64,000 nt of DNA, taken from Cephalopachus bancanus. Its lineage: Eukaryota > Chordata > Mammalia > Primates > Tarsiidae. This document shows, piece by piece, positions 50,860-62,644 of this stretch; within the stretch, counting starts at the first letter, position 1, and every line of letters begins with the position of its first letter. The notes under the pieces were generated by a model. It was not told the DNA's origin. It searched no databases and was given only the letters and a program-made list of their open reading frames with translations. The position numbers and the translations under genes were made by a program. The stretch spans positions 10,315,501-10,379,500 of the forward strand of contig JAPVLO010000055.1 of the NCBI GenBank assembly GCA_027257055.1. The letters are read 5' to 3'.

Positions 50860-51330
50860 TACAGACAGAATAGACTCTGTTCCAGCTTGATGTTCAAGTT
50901 CCTTTATTACTGGCCTTCTCCCTTCCCCCATTTGCCTTTTCAAAATTATTCACTATCTATGCATACATTAATTCTCCACTTCAATTAGATTTACTTGGCA
51001 TTCCCCAAATACACCATGCACTTCTAAACTTGGTTTTGCTGATGTCCTTCCCATGCCTGGAATGTCATTTTCTCCCTCATTACACTTTACTCACTATTGA
51101 AATAACTTTCATCTTTCAAAGCCCAGATCCAAACACTTTCCTAATGAGGCCTTCTCTCCTAACCACAAGAGATTTCTTTTATCTCTAAACGCTTATGGTA
51201 CTTACTATTTATAATACCCATGGAAACTCTCACATGTGCCTTGTGATGCACAAAAACTTAAGGAATATATACAGATACAACTTATGTCCCAAATTAGACT
51301 ACAAACTGCCAAAAGGTATAGTCCTTAGTT
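50860..51330 (+). repeat. L2 3' end
   Basis: L2-type 'CCATGCCTGGAATGTCATTT', 'CTAATGAGGCCTTCTCTCCT' and 'CAAATTAGACTACAAACTGC'. It lies in an MBOAT2 intron. Confidence 0.65.
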
Positions 51331-51439
51331 AATACTTGTTGAAATTTCCCTCATACAATCCCAAGGTGCCTTAAAATTGAATAGAGTAAATATCTGCTAG
51401 TTTGTTAAACAAAGCCCTTTTAACTCTAAGTGTCATAAT

Positions 51440-51720
51440 AAGCTTGTTCAAACACTGTTTTTGTCATGTCACTCTCTTCTAATTGACATTCAAGAACTGA
51501 CACAAAATTATCCTTCTCCTTACCTCTCCCATGTCACCTAAATTTTTAATTGTTTCCCAAAATATTACTTGAGGTTCTAATCAGGCAAACACTCCAAACA
51601 ACTGTGCCCCACTTTTAACGCGGTGTCTACCACTAGAAATGATCACTTCTCTTGGCCTATCCACCATCCACTCCTCATTTAAAAGAAGACTGAAATGTTA
51701 CAGCTTCCAGGAAATATTTC
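51440..51720 (+). repeat. L2-like fragment
   Basis: Phrases such as 'CTTCTCTTGGCCTATCCACC' resemble L2. The match is weak. Confidence 0.35.
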
Positions 51721-52052
51721 TAAAATAAATCTACCCATTCTGATAATCTTAATATAACTCAGTCTTTATCTCTCTTTCAGAAAATTCTGTAAAGACAAAG
51801 TAACATTTTGTGAATGCTTCCTATGTGTCAGGCACATAGAATCATGTCTTCTCACATAACCTAAGCATGTAGCCTAGCCTATGGTGAGAACTCAGTAAAC
51901 ACATACACAGTTACACACCTTGCTTCTGGTGGAAAGTATGATGCTGATCATGGCCAAAGAAATAAGGTATATCTTGTAAAAGGGATTTACTCAGCCTTTT
52001 ATAATAGTTTAAGTGGACCATTGAATTATAAAATAAAATTCTTAATACTTAC

Positions 52053-52185
52053 AGCTCGTGCTGCTAATGTCATTAACACCCCTGTTAGAAACGTTAGATA
52101 ATATCCTGGGTATACCCCATGCCAAATGGCAGAGAGAATGAACGTCTGGATAGTTGGACTGAAGGAGGCTCGTTCATAACACACC
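52053..52185 (-). CDS. MBOAT2: MBOAT2 coding exon (third from last), catalytic His
   Basis: Minus-strand exon of 133 bp, with acceptor GGTTTCCAG and donor GTAAGT. One base completes Arg, then 44 codons run from VCYERASFSPTIQTF to TLAARA and end in phase 0. The SAIWHG motif contains the invariant MBOAT histidine; counted back from a 520-residue protein it is His373. The hydrophobic YYLTFLTGVLMTLAA segment is a transmembrane helix. Confidence 0.96.
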
Positions 52186-53511
52186 CTGGAAACCATGAAA
52201 AATATGGAGAGCCAAGAGGAGTGAGTGATTTGAGTTTGCAAAGCCTGCAATAATCATTCTTTTATTACCTTACAATAGTTAGGGTAGCCAGAAAAACAAA
52301 ACTTACCTTAGTCAATAACTTAATCTATGATCTCAGGGAGCTTATAGCTATTCAGTGTCAAATAAGCAATATAAATTTAATTCCCATCTTCTTATTGGTA
52401 TATATAATTAAAATTATCATTTCTAGTGTTTGGGAGTCTATCAAATGTATTAAAAAATAAATTTTACCCAATATTAAATTATTTTTAATCTACATTATTT
52501 TGTTACTTAAAAAAAATCAAGAACTTTCAACTGATCTAATAATACTATTCTTTCTGGCAAGTAGGCTGTGCTTAGTCTGAAGTTTTCCTATAACAAGTAA
52601 AAAACTGGTGAAAATAAGGTTTTCCTAAGGTATCAAATTTAAAATATAACAAAAAAGTAACACCACAGATTAGCTCAGATAATCTGCATCCACTGGGGAG
52701 ACTGCAAAGTATCATGAAGTGATGATAATGTATGTTGGCTATCTCAAGGGACAAGGATATTCAATTTGTCATGGAAAAAAAAAAAAGACACTAAAAAAGA
52801 AGGCTACTTAGAGCCCTATCATTACAGGGGCAGTATTTTATGAAATAAATTCAAGATGGGACAATGCACTTATGAGGACACTGAGAGAGAATCCCTAGGA
52901 GTTTCTGTGCCATTACCCATTTCTGTCCTGCGTACCTGTTACTCTGCCTGGGCTTCCTGTCCTCTGCCTTTGTCCACCGGACACATTCCCTCCATAAACC
53001 TCAGCTCCAGCACCCACTTCTTCCAGGGAGTTCTTCCTCATTTCCCTTTGTGCCCGCGGTCTTTCTCTTATCCCCTAACCCTCACTACAGAAAACAGCAT
53101 GTGTCTCCTAACACTACTGTGTCTTTAACAAAATTGCAACATTTTTCACTTCCAGGGCTAGACCCTTTTTTCTTAGTCACCTTTGTATCCTGTGCCTAAC
53201 CTATAAAGCTCTGTTGAATTGAAACATTTAAAACTGGAACTGCTTTAGAAAGCAGGGTATATGTATAGTGGTTGTATAAGCACTTTTTTGTTTAAAATCA
53301 AATCTTTACTGAATGAGATCAGGAGCTACCAAGGAGGACACTGAAACTTCTGATTTGATAGCCGTGCTTAGGAGGATGCTAACTGTTTCCTGGCTAACAC
53401 TGAGGTCCCAACGTCACGCAGCACAGTTAATTTAATCAAGAATTCAGTGATGTTCAACCTCAAGGACTAGATGCCAAAGCCAGTCTAAAGATTGTTTTTG
53501 AAGGAACATAC
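52186..53511 (-). other. MBOAT2: MBOAT2 intron
   Basis: It holds an L2-like pyrimidine-rich fragment at about 52915-53215. Otherwise it is AT-rich with no recognised element. Confidence 0.8.
52915..53215 (+). repeat. L2-like fragment
   Basis: A CT-rich stretch with 'CACTTCTTCCAGGGAGTTCT' and 'CTGTGCCTAACCTATAAAGC' resembles an L2 or related 3' end. The match is weak. Confidence 0.4.
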
Positions 53512-53576
53512 CTTTTGAGCCAAAGAGCTGTCTGGATATTCCAGTTATCAAGAAACATCTTGAAACTTGTTGACAT
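53512..53576 (-). CDS. MBOAT2: MBOAT2 coding exon (fourth from last), active-site Asn
   Basis: Short minus-strand exon of 65 bp, with acceptor TTTTTCAG and donor GTATGT. It encodes 21 residues, MSTSFKMFLDNWNIQTALWL plus K, then two bases of a split Arg codon. The DNWNIQT segment carries the conserved polar Asn that pairs with the catalytic His in the MBOAT family (about residue 342 if upstream length matches human). The flanking intron toward the 58274-58377 exon holds the 86-bp inverted duplication. Confidence 0.95.
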
Positions 53577-53810
53577 CTGAAAAACAAAGGATCCTTTTTC
53601 TTTGGGCAACACAATAATAAAGTTTTAGATATAAGTAACAATATGTTGTACCAACAAATTAAAATGAAAAACTACCTAACATTGATGGTAGTGTACTGAT
53701 TTCTCATTCCTTAGTACTATTTTTCTAATATAGTAATATCATTCTGCATAAAAGTTTATTGTTGGAAATGTTTATGAGTAAATGGATTATCATCATTTTC
53801 TCCTATATAT

Positions 53811-53896
53811 AACAGTGTACTAATAATGGACCATGGGATCTAAAACGGTCAGAAGTGAAGACCAGAGGAGGAGAGAGTTAACACAGGATAAAAGTA
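53811..53896 (+). repeat. Inverted repeat, left arm (86 bp)
   Basis: Perfect reverse complement of 54593-54678, checked base by base. It opens AACAGTGTACTAATAATGGA and ends CACAGGATAAAAGTA, and is bordered on both sides by TA-rich repeat. Confidence 0.97.
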
Positions 53897-53962
53897 TATA
53901 TATATATATATACATACAGGATAAAAGTATATATATCCTATATACATACATCCTATATATAT
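53893..53962. repeat. TA-rich microsatellite
   Basis: (TA)n runs with two copies of AGGATAAAAGTATATATAT and of CATACATCCTATATA-type units. It directly abuts the left inverted-repeat arm. Confidence 0.9.
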
Positions 53963-53989
53963 GATGGCTATCATAGTGTTAGTCCAGAG

Positions 53990-54273
53990 ATTTTTTTTTT
54001 TTGAGTTGGAGTCTCACTCTGTCGCTCAGGCTGGAGTGCAGTGGTATGCTCACAGCCACCGCAGCCTCGACCTAATGGGCGCAGGTGATCCTTCTGCCTC
54101 AGCCTTCCAAGTAGCTGGAACTACATGCATGCGCCACCATAGCCGGCTAATTTTATGATTTATTATAGAGACAAGGTCTCACCATGTTGTCCAGGCTGGT
54201 CTTGAACCCCTGGACTCACGACTCTGTATCCCACCAATGCGCTGGAATTACAGGCATGAGCCACCTACCGGGC
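53990..54273 (-). mobile_element. Alu in the inverted-duplication spacer
   Basis: Minus-strand dimer between the two 86-bp arms. The flanks share AGAGA[C/-]ATTTTT-like duplications. Confidence 0.93.
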
Positions 54274-54592
54274 TCAGAGACATTTTTGACAGAGTATTCA
54301 CATGTCCTTTTAATGATCTGCCCTTTTATCCTGAAGACTGGAGCATCCACCTCATTAACTTCTCCCTGCAAAGCTCTACTACCATTCCTTAGCAATGACC
54401 CACTCAGCTGTCTTCTCTCAGTTCTCTGGCTACTCCGAATCATGGCACCACTTGGCTCTGTGCTGTCCCCGAAAGATCTGCATACTCATCTCTCAGACTA
54501 GGGTTTCCTACCTTTCCAGCCTCCTCATTCAAGTTCCTCCTTCTAAAGCTAGTCTTAGAACTTTGAGGGGACTTCTGGTCTCCCAGTCTGTC

Positions 54593-54678
54593 TACTTTTA
54601 TCCTGTGTTAACTCTCTCCTCCTCTGGTCTTCACTTCTGACCGTTTTAGATCCCATGGTCCATTATTAGTACACTGTT
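54593..54678 (-). repeat. Inverted repeat, right arm (86 bp)
   Basis: Partner of 53811-53896. It is continuous with its non-repetitive CT-rich surroundings, so it is probably the source copy. Confidence 0.97.
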
Positions 54679-55427
54679 GTCAGTATCTTTGATGCCTCTG
54701 TTTCTTTTTCCTTTCAACTTCCCTGCCTATCCAAATCCTAACTCCAGATCAACCATATTTTCCACCTTCCCTACTGGGAGCATGTGTATGCTGGGAGCAA
54801 AATATCACATCACATTCCAGACCTTTGTCCTAAGTCTTATCTTCAACGGGGCCCTCAACCTACCAAGCAATCCTTGTTTCTCTAGAGAGTTCATTCTCCT
54901 TGAAAACAGCTATTGGACTGAACCCTTAGTTTGTCTTTTCTGGGGGGTGGGGGGTGGGAGAGGTTAGTAAAAAAGAGTATCTGCAATTTCATAAGGGTCA
55001 GTCTAATACTTCAAGAGATAAGTCATCAGCAGTTTCATATGGATCAACCTAATACTTTAAAAGTTCCCCACTTGTATCTCTGATCCTATCACCTCCTCCT
55101 TCCCTCACAACAGATAACTTGGTCTCCTACTTTATAAAGAGGATATCAACATCAGACTTCAAATTCTCACCATCAAAACTACAAGCTCAGCTGCATGCAC
55201 ACTTGCCCTGCTTCCTTACTGTCTTTATGACAGAAGTGGCCTTTTCTCTTTAGGATCAATCTCTTTACCTTTCCCCACTTCCATCTTCTCGGGGACCTCA
55301 TTTATCAATAAGAGTCAGTCAGTCTCTCTCTCTCTTTCAACTATATTTTTACATTCTCCTCCTTCAAGTACTCTCCTAATTAGTGGTTAAACATGTTTCA
55401 ATTTCTCCATTTTTGGAACAAAAAAAA

Positions 55428-55727
55428 TTTTTTTTTTTTTTTGAGTTGGAGTCTCACTCTGTCGCCCAGGCTGGAGTACAGTGGCCGCTCCCGGCCACCG
55501 CAGCCTCGACCTGCTGGGCTCCGGCGATCCTTCCGCCTGAGCCTTCCAAGTAGCCAGAATTACAGGCATGTGCTACTACGCCCAGCTGATTTTTTTTTTT
55601 TTTTTTGATTTATTGTAGAGATGAGGTCTTGCTGCCCAGGCGGGTCTCGAACCCGTGGGCTCAGGCAATCCGCTCACCTCAGCCTCCCAAAGGCGCGGGA
55701 TTACAGGCTGAGCCACCGAGCCCGGCT
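55428..55727 (-). mobile_element. Alu (young sub-type)
   Basis: Minus strand, with a T-expanded linker and left-arm deletion as in 33002-33318. The flanks share TGGAACAAAA. Confidence 0.95.
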
Positions 55728-56065
55728 GGAACAAAATTTTTTAAAAAACAGCTCTCCTCGACTACCTGTTCCTATCAGCTATGGTCCTGTCTCTTCCCTC
55801 CTTCCCTTTATGGGTAATAAACTCCTAAGAGTTGTATAATCTAACCTTTATGAGGATCCCTCCCCTGAAACTGTTGATTACAAAACCATAAATGGTGTGT
55901 ATCTTACTTGGTATCTCAGTGGCATTTAGCACTGATGAACATTTCCTCCTTCAGAAAAATTAATTCCTTTCATTATTTTTTTTTACACTATGCTTTCTCA
56001 ACAGGGGTGATATATCGCCCCCATGAGGATGAAAACTGGCTTTTATGGGGCATAAATGTCTTACT

Positions 56066-56328
56066 TTTTTTGAATAGGAGACTTACTCTGTTGCCCAGGC
56101 TGAAGTGCAGTGGCATGCTCACAGGCACCGCAGCCTCAACCTCCTGGGCTCAGTTGACCCTTCTGCCTCAGCCTTCCTAGTAGCTGGAACCACAGGCACA
56201 TACCAACATACACGGCTAATTTTTTTATTTATTGTAGAGAGGAAGTCTCTCCATGTTGCCCAGGCTGGTCTCAAACCCTTGAGCTCAGGCAATACTCTCA
56301 CCTCCACCTCCCAAAGTGCTGGGATTAC
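56066..56328 (-). mobile_element. Alu
   Basis: Minus strand, slightly truncated. Flanks AATGTCTTACT and AATATCTTACT. Confidence 0.9.
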
Positions 56329-57199
56329 ATGTCTAAGACAATATCTTACTCTTTTTATGTATAAAGCGCATGCATACATATAGTAGTATATCAATAAGAT
56401 ATACAGTATATCTATGGTATTAAAACTTCATGGAGGGAATGATTAAGGAAAAAGTGTCTCAAAAGTCTCCTTAAAATTATAATAATGAACAAAAGGTTAG
56501 AAATACTGCTATATATCCATTATCAACTTCAACAATTATCAATTTTCCCCTCCTCATCTCCATGTTTATTACTGATGTTGCTGAGTATTTCAAAGCAAAT
56601 AAATACCAGACATCTTATTTTACCTGTAAATAGTTCAGAATTTATGTCCAATAAGGGCCTTAGAAAACCAAGATCAGCCCCAACAAAATCAGTAATTCCT
56701 TACTATCATCTAATAGCCACTTTGTATTCAAAGATTCCTTACTGTTTTTTAAAAAAATATCTTTTTCCAGTTGGTTTGTTCAATCAGGATCCAAAAAAAA
56801 AAGGTTTGTACAGTACATTTGGCCAAAGTATCTTTCAATCTGTAATAGCTTGGGTCATAAGTCTCACGTCTGCATCTGGTGTTTAACTTATTATCTATAC
56901 TCCATATTCCCTCTAAATTTAGAAGGTTCTAGATACCTGATTCAGGTTTAATTATCATGGCAAACAACTTAAAAGACAGAGCTGTACTTCCTATGGCACC
57001 ATATCCACAGGCACTTAATGCCTGACTTCCACTTTTAGTAACACTAAGGCTCATCATTGAGTCCAGCCTGATCAACTCCTTATAAAGCTCTCTGTCATCC
57101 TTTCACCTAAAGTTGTAGTCTTTCTCCTATTTGGAATAATCCTTTTCAAACAGGCTGGCAAAGCAATGCCTTTTCTTTTCTCACTATGGCTACTCCCCT

Positions 57200-58160
57200 T
57201 GAATTGCCTTCCTTTTTCCAGCCTCTAAGTGGTCATGCTCCTTTGGGGAGTCTCGTCTCTTCTCATTCTGTCTCCCAGGGTTTAAGCAGCTACATGCTGA
57301 TAGTTCCCAAATTATGATCTCAAGCTCAGATATCTCTGCTGAGTTTCTGAACATTCATTTGCCTCCTGGACAACTCAGCAAGTCTGAAGTTTGAACACAT
57401 TACCTTTCCCTTCAAACCTGCGTCTATCCTTTGTTTCATACCTAAGAGAAAGTTATCACCATAAGCCTAGCTGCTTAAACCAGACACCAAGCTTGATTCA
57501 TAGCTCATTCTCTCTTGCTAATTCCAATTTATCACCAAGTACTGTGGGGTCTCCTATACAGCTCTCCAATACATGTATGTCTTTCTAGTCCTAATGGAAG
57601 TATCCTGGTTTAGGTCACCATCATCTTGGGTTAACACAACATCCTCCCAACAGATCTCTGTGTCTCCTGAGGGCAACACATTCCACGTCAGATCCTTCTA
57701 AAATGTCTGTATGATCATCTCGCTTGCTTGAATATATATGGCCCATACACAGCGCTCCACTGCTCTTATAAGGAAAGTCAAAACTCTTACTATGGCCTCT
57801 ATGAATGTGGCTGCCTGGCCTCTACTCCTCCCTTTCTCAGAGTAGCCACACACCCTTTCTCACCCCCTCAGGTTACTCCCTCTACTTGGAGTGTCAGTTG
57901 CTCCTATTTACCATTTAGTACTTGGCTTAAGAAGTCATTTTCCTTAGGACCTTCTTCCCTGAGTCACCTAATCTAAGTTGGATTTCTAACTCGTAAACAC
58001 CCACATGCACTATACCTCTCTGATCATCTATTTTTCTGTATTCTGGGACCCCTCACATGACTAAAGCTCCCTGAGGGATCAAATTGTACCTCATAGTCAC
58101 TGGATCCTCAGTGCTCAGGGCATACATTCAATGACCAAAAAATCTTGAATGAAAGTGTGC
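57200..58160 (+). repeat. Long L2 copy (ORF2 end plus 3' tail)
   Basis: Nearly 1 kb follows the L2 order: 'GCTGATAGTTCCCAAATTAT', 'CCTCCTGGACAACTCAGCAA', 'CTGCCTGGCCTCTACTCCTC', 'CTAAAGCTCCCTGAGGGATC' and 'AAATCTTGAATGAA'. It is non-coding and ends about 110 bp from an MBOAT2 exon. Confidence 0.75.
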
Positions 58161-58273
58161 ATTTTATTAAAACCCCTTCAATACTATCACTCTTAGGACA
58201 TCATATCATAAACTATGACAGCAAACTATGGTACTTAAGGTATCACATATAACTAACTTAATGATTTACTAAC

Positions 58274-58377
58274 CTCTATTTGCTGAATTCTCAAATTGGA
58301 AATTAAGTCCCAACAAGTTGCTCCATTTTTGTCATATCCTCTGAAACCAAAGCCTGCAGCATTATTAATAGCATCAG
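58274..58377 (-). CDS. MBOAT2: MBOAT2 coding exon (fifth from last)
   Basis: Minus-strand exon of 104 bp, with acceptor TTTACTACAG and donor GTTAGT. Two bases complete the split Ala codon, then 34 codons follow: DAINNAAGFGFRGYDKNG through WDLISNLRIQQIE, ending in phase 0. The conserved GFGFRGYD loop is intact. It lies downstream of the 62452-62644 exon across an intron of 4.07 kb. The donor is GT with T at +2 and T at +3 (GTTAGT), slightly off consensus but acceptable. Confidence 0.95.
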
Positions 58378-58452
58378 CTGTAGTAAACAAAGTAAAAACA
58401 AAAAGGATTAAGAACGTCCATAACAATCAACTGTATATGATCTTTTATTCTT

Positions 58453-58934
58453 TTTGGGGGTGGTGGGAGTGTCAGTGTCTTGCTCTGTCTCCCAGGCTGG
58501 AGTACAGAAGCTCACTGCAGCCTTGATTCTTGGGCTTAAGCGATCCCTCCACCTCAGCCTCCAGAGTAGCAGGTGTGTACCACCACACCTGACTAATTTT
58601 AAAATTTTTTATAGAGATGGTTTTGGTGCCTCGCTATGTTGCCCAGGCTGGTCTCAAACTCCTGTCCTTAAGAGAGCGAGACCTCATCTCTACAATATAT
58701 CACAAAATTAGCTGGGCGTGGTAGCACATGCCTGTGATTCCGGCTACTCGGAAGGCTGAGGAGGAAGGATCGCCGGAGCCCAGCAGGTCGAGGCTGCAGT
58801 GGCCGGAAGCGGCCACTGCACTCCAGTCTGGGTGACAGAGTGAAACTCCAACTCAAAAAAAAAAGAGAGAGCTTCCTGCTTTGGCTTCCCAAAGCACCAG
58901 GATTACAAGTGTGAGCCACTGTGGCTAGCCCATG
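58453..58934 (-). mobile_element. Old Alu carrying a younger Alu fragment
   Basis: Outer minus-strand Alu flanked by CTTTTATTCTT repeats (58442-58452 and 58937-58947). It is interrupted at 58677. Confidence 0.9.
58678..58865 (+). mobile_element. 5'-truncated young Alu inside an Alu
   Basis: It begins at the left-arm end (GAGACCTCATCTCTACAATA), carries the right arm and the ACTCCAACTC end, and is flanked by AGAGAGC (58671-58677 and 58866-58872). Confidence 0.92.
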
Positions 58935-61689
58935 CTCTTTTATTCTTAAACAGTAAAAGTAGATTCATTCTAATTTTTAGGAGAGGTCAGAAACATCACA
59001 CACAATGAAAATGGTGTGCTCATCCAGGACAATTTGGTTAGTCATAAAACATCAGACCTTAAGCATGAATTGAGGGCCAATGGGCTAAAAGTGAAGATTC
59101 CACACAGGAAATAAATACTTCCCAATGTAAGAATGCTCCAGAGGAACACAGAGGGTGTGCTCAGCCAGCTGTCAAGGAATTGCAAAGAGGATGCTTTGTC
59201 CTGGGATCACCATATTCTTTGTAATCACATATTTGACCTTTACTACAAATAAGATACATAAGTGAGGCACAATATTTTCATTCAATATTTTTTCTTTCTT
59301 GGTTCACCAGAGCCCATTCTATGTATATGTCTCAAGAATTTGTTTTCTAATCCTTTTCACAATGCTGGATTAGTCACTTTTGCTATATGTACCTGCTTAA
59401 TTTAGCTGCAAAGAAAGTTTCTGCCCCAGATGAGCCCTTTCCACTCAACTGGAAGTGTTTATAATTTATGCTATTTGTGTTACGACCAAATTATCAGCAA
59501 ACTGAAATTCACCAAAGTCCATCAAAATTATATGCCTACATGAACATGTATCTGAAAATGTTTTATTGTTTATTAGTGCTTTTTAGTACATTAAATAAGA
59601 ATTTTAAAAAATTATACCCTGGGGAAAAAGGAATAAACAAGAAAGATTTTTATTCCTCTGTCAGGTTTAATCAGGTCAACAGTCTTTGGTCAAATAAATA
59701 TGAGTCCTTAAGGTAGGCCTAACAATTAGTAACTTTTATATTCAACAGAATTAAAAATGAAACCTATGGGCATGCTGCCCATATAGATGGCTGCTAAACT
59801 CCTTCCTCCCTCATGGTTGCCACCACTTCTGACTTCTTTACTTATTCATTCTCTTCATCTTTTCTGGTCTACTGCAATCTGAGAACAACAAAATTCCTAA
59901 CCAACTTCTCATCTGACAACAGGATTGACCCAAGATGAGGTCAGCACAATGAAAAGGGAACTGGGGATGTCAAATTACAGGTGTCCGTCTTCCCTGTACC
60001 CCTGTGCCCCCACCTTACACCACAGACCCCACCTCATCTTTATCTCAGGTAACCTAACTCCTGAGAAAGCTGCCACGTTGTTATTAATATAGAGATGAAC
60101 ATAGCAATCTGTGATTCCAAATAATTGACTATTAACATCAATTTAAACTTTAATCAGTCCCCACATGGGCTAAGTCAATGTTTTTCAAACCCAAGTTAAA
60201 GGGAAAAAAACTGCTCAGACATCAACAACTTATCTCTTGAAGCGGCAAGAAGAAGGCAGGGTCACAGTGGTGGAGAGACCAGAAATCTGATTCCTATTTT
60301 GAGAAACCCTAAATTAAGAAATTAAACACTATATATAGTTTAGGTAGTCATTTAGTATTAATGAAATTATAATTTCAAATACGCATGTGTGGACACTGAA
60401 ATCGGCAAGGTAACTATCCACATGATCCAGAATATATTTATAGTGTTCTTTTAATATTTTCATCAAAATGCAAAAATAAAATCAAAGAATTTTGGAACTC
60501 TTGGATTATTCAAAACATATTTTTGGACATCCAGAGATCATTAAGCCCCAATGTGAGAACCAAACGGACAGTTTTGGGTTTTTTTTTTTTTTTAAGACAG
60601 TGGGAGCTAAGATGAACTGTGCACATGCATGCCAAACCTCTCAGCTGGCTTCCTCACTGACACAAAATTCAAACTTGGACTTCAGGGATTAACCATTACT
60701 TACCATTACTAGGATCTATACCATTACTTGCACTGATTTAAGACAGTCCAGACACAGTACAAGTACTTATCCAATTGAATAACCTTATGGCTAAGAATTC
60801 TTTAAATGTAGTTTGATATCAAATTGGTATTCATATATATTCTATTAGGTTTACTTCCTTAAGGAGGAATCAGGAAAAAGAAATTAATTCACTTTTTCTT
60901 TTTTTTGTTTCAAACCAAATATTGGGATGGGGAATTAGAAGCTCCATAAGAATCATTTTAATTGTCATAATTAGCAAATAAATAACGACGAATCTTACAC
61001 AATTTTACATATTTACAAAGATCCGGTGATTTTCTCAAAAGTCATATGAATTCAATGACCTTATTCCACTGACAGTTTTTCAATAACGAGATATCTAATC
61101 AAATCCAGGAACATAAAGAATTCATATTTTACAAATCTAGTGGTTCAAAAAGGTCACATTTCTTAAATGTGTAGTAAAATTACTAGGTTGGTTTAGGAAA
61201 ATTCCCAGTCTCAATTTAAAGTCTGAATTTAAGTAGTACAGAACTCTCATTTGGAATTATTGACATTTAAATTTGGCTAGAATAAAAATTTTCAATCCTT
61301 AAAGAAATATTCACCTAATATCCATATAAGATGACATTATATTTTAATAGGCCATTAAATCACCAACTTAAAGTAACTTTTAATGATGTTACTGTGTGCA
61401 GTAATATGATAAAAGACTGAAATCACTAATTCCAGTCCCAAACTATATTTCATTATAATCAAAATAAAACCAACAGTAAAATGCCAGTCCTCAGCCCTTA
61501 TTATTAGCCTTGTTTGGCTGATGTGCTGCTTTACATATTCATTCAAATATTCATTGACTACCAAATATAAACAAGGTAAACAGGACACAATCTTAAGAAT
61601 AAAGGAATTTATAACCTTGTGGGTAGGATAAAGACAACGCATACAAAAGAGGTTTCAATCTATCCAATAAAATGTCTCTCCACTTCAGT

Positions 61690-62225
61690 CTAACTTCCAA
61701 AATGTGGCCAGAATGATCTTCCATCGTAGGATCAGGCCATCAGCCTGCTTGGTCTCTTGTGACTCGTTCAACAGGGCAAGTTAAGTTTTGTGAAAGTCCC
61801 GTTTCTCCTTCCCAGTTCCCTCTTTCCTGCATGGCCCCTGCTACACCCGCCACAGATACCTAGGCACTTGCACACCTCTTTGCTCATGAGTGTAAAACTA
61901 GCCATTTTCCGCTTGCTGAAGTCCATTCAATCTTAAAGGCACAATTGAATGCTCTCTTTTTTCTGATATTTGTTCTACCTTCCAAACATAAATAACAACC
62001 CCCTTTCAGTGCACCAGTATCACTTATTTACTTTGCTGCTGAAGTACCAATTGTATTATACTATGATTAAGTCTATATAACAGATATCATAGTGGTAAGT
62101 TTAACACAATCACATGAAATTATAAGCATCCTGAGGGTAGGGAATATGTCTTATACATACTAGTATCTGTTTTGGCTAGCACTGAATCTAGTATTCAATA
62201 GGTATTCAATAAATATCTGTTGTCT
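61690..62225 (+). repeat. L2 copy
   Basis: 'CCAGAATGATCTTCCATCGT', 'CATCCTGAGGGTAGGGAATA' and 'AATAGGTATTCAATAAATAT' follow the L2 3' end. It lies about 230 bp from the MBOAT2 exon at 62452. Confidence 0.65.
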
Positions 62226-62451
62226 TTTACATGATCCACTGATTTTAATCTTGCATTATAATAAAATGGGCCTTACCCAGCTTTTTTTAGAATACCCTTA
62301 CATGCAAGTTATAAAGTTTGTTTCTTTTACATAGATGACCCTAATAAAAATTGGTCTTCAGCAATATATCCCCTCAAGAGGGTACACTCAAGGCTATCTA
62401 TAAGAAATACTTCAACACATACACAGAAAAGTTTATTCACATGCTACTTAC

Positions 62452-62644
62452 CTAATGTCCATGCAAAATAGTATTTGGGTCTGGCAGCCAAAAGAGAGAC
62501 ATACAGATAGATAACTTTTGTTAGCCACGAAGCTGTAGCTTGGAAATGCTCATCAATGTTGTACTCCACAGGTAAAGTTTTAGAAATAGTCAAGTGAAAC
62601 AGTAAGGAAAGTCCACAGACTAAAAGCTTCTGAATAACTGCAAT
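62452..62644 (-). CDS. MBOAT2: MBOAT2 coding exon (sixth from last)
   Basis: Minus-strand exon of 193 bp, starting in phase 0 after acceptor TTTTCAG and ending with one base of a split Ala codon before donor GTAAGT. It encodes 64 residues, beginning IAVIQKLLVCGLSLLFHLTI, then EYNIDEHFQATASW, and ending with ARPKYYFAWTL. I recognise this as MBOAT2 (LPEAT1/LPCAT4). MBOAT2 is a multi-pass ER acyltransferase that moves oleoyl-type acyl chains onto lysophosphatidylethanolamine and related lysophospholipids in the Lands cycle. The hydrophobic stretches are membrane segments. By human exon count this would be exon 8; upstream exons lie beyond the window. The first residue (Ile) seems to differ from human. 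Confidence 0.95.

Larger units (their letters stand above)
49717..52052 (-). other. MBOAT2: MBOAT2 intron
   Basis: It contains an L1M 3' fragment (49795-50045), a truncated Alu with target-site duplication (50292-50504) and L2-derived sequence (50860-51330 and about 51440-51720). The remainder is unremarkable AT-rich DNA. Confidence 0.85.
53577..58273 (-). other. MBOAT2: MBOAT2 intron with inverted duplication
   Basis: 4.7-kb intron holding the TA-rich microsatellite, the 86-bp inverted duplication, three minus-strand Alus and a long L2 (57200-58160). The segment 54680-55425 is CT-rich on plus and looks like old repeat debris that I cannot name with confidence. Confidence 0.85.
58378..62451 (-). 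other. MBOAT2: MBOAT2 intron
   Basis: It holds the Alu-in-Alu composite (58453-58934) and an L2 (61690-62225). A weak L2-like stretch lies at about 59790-60060. The remainder, including 60060-61690, is AT-rich with nothing recognised. Confidence 0.85.
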
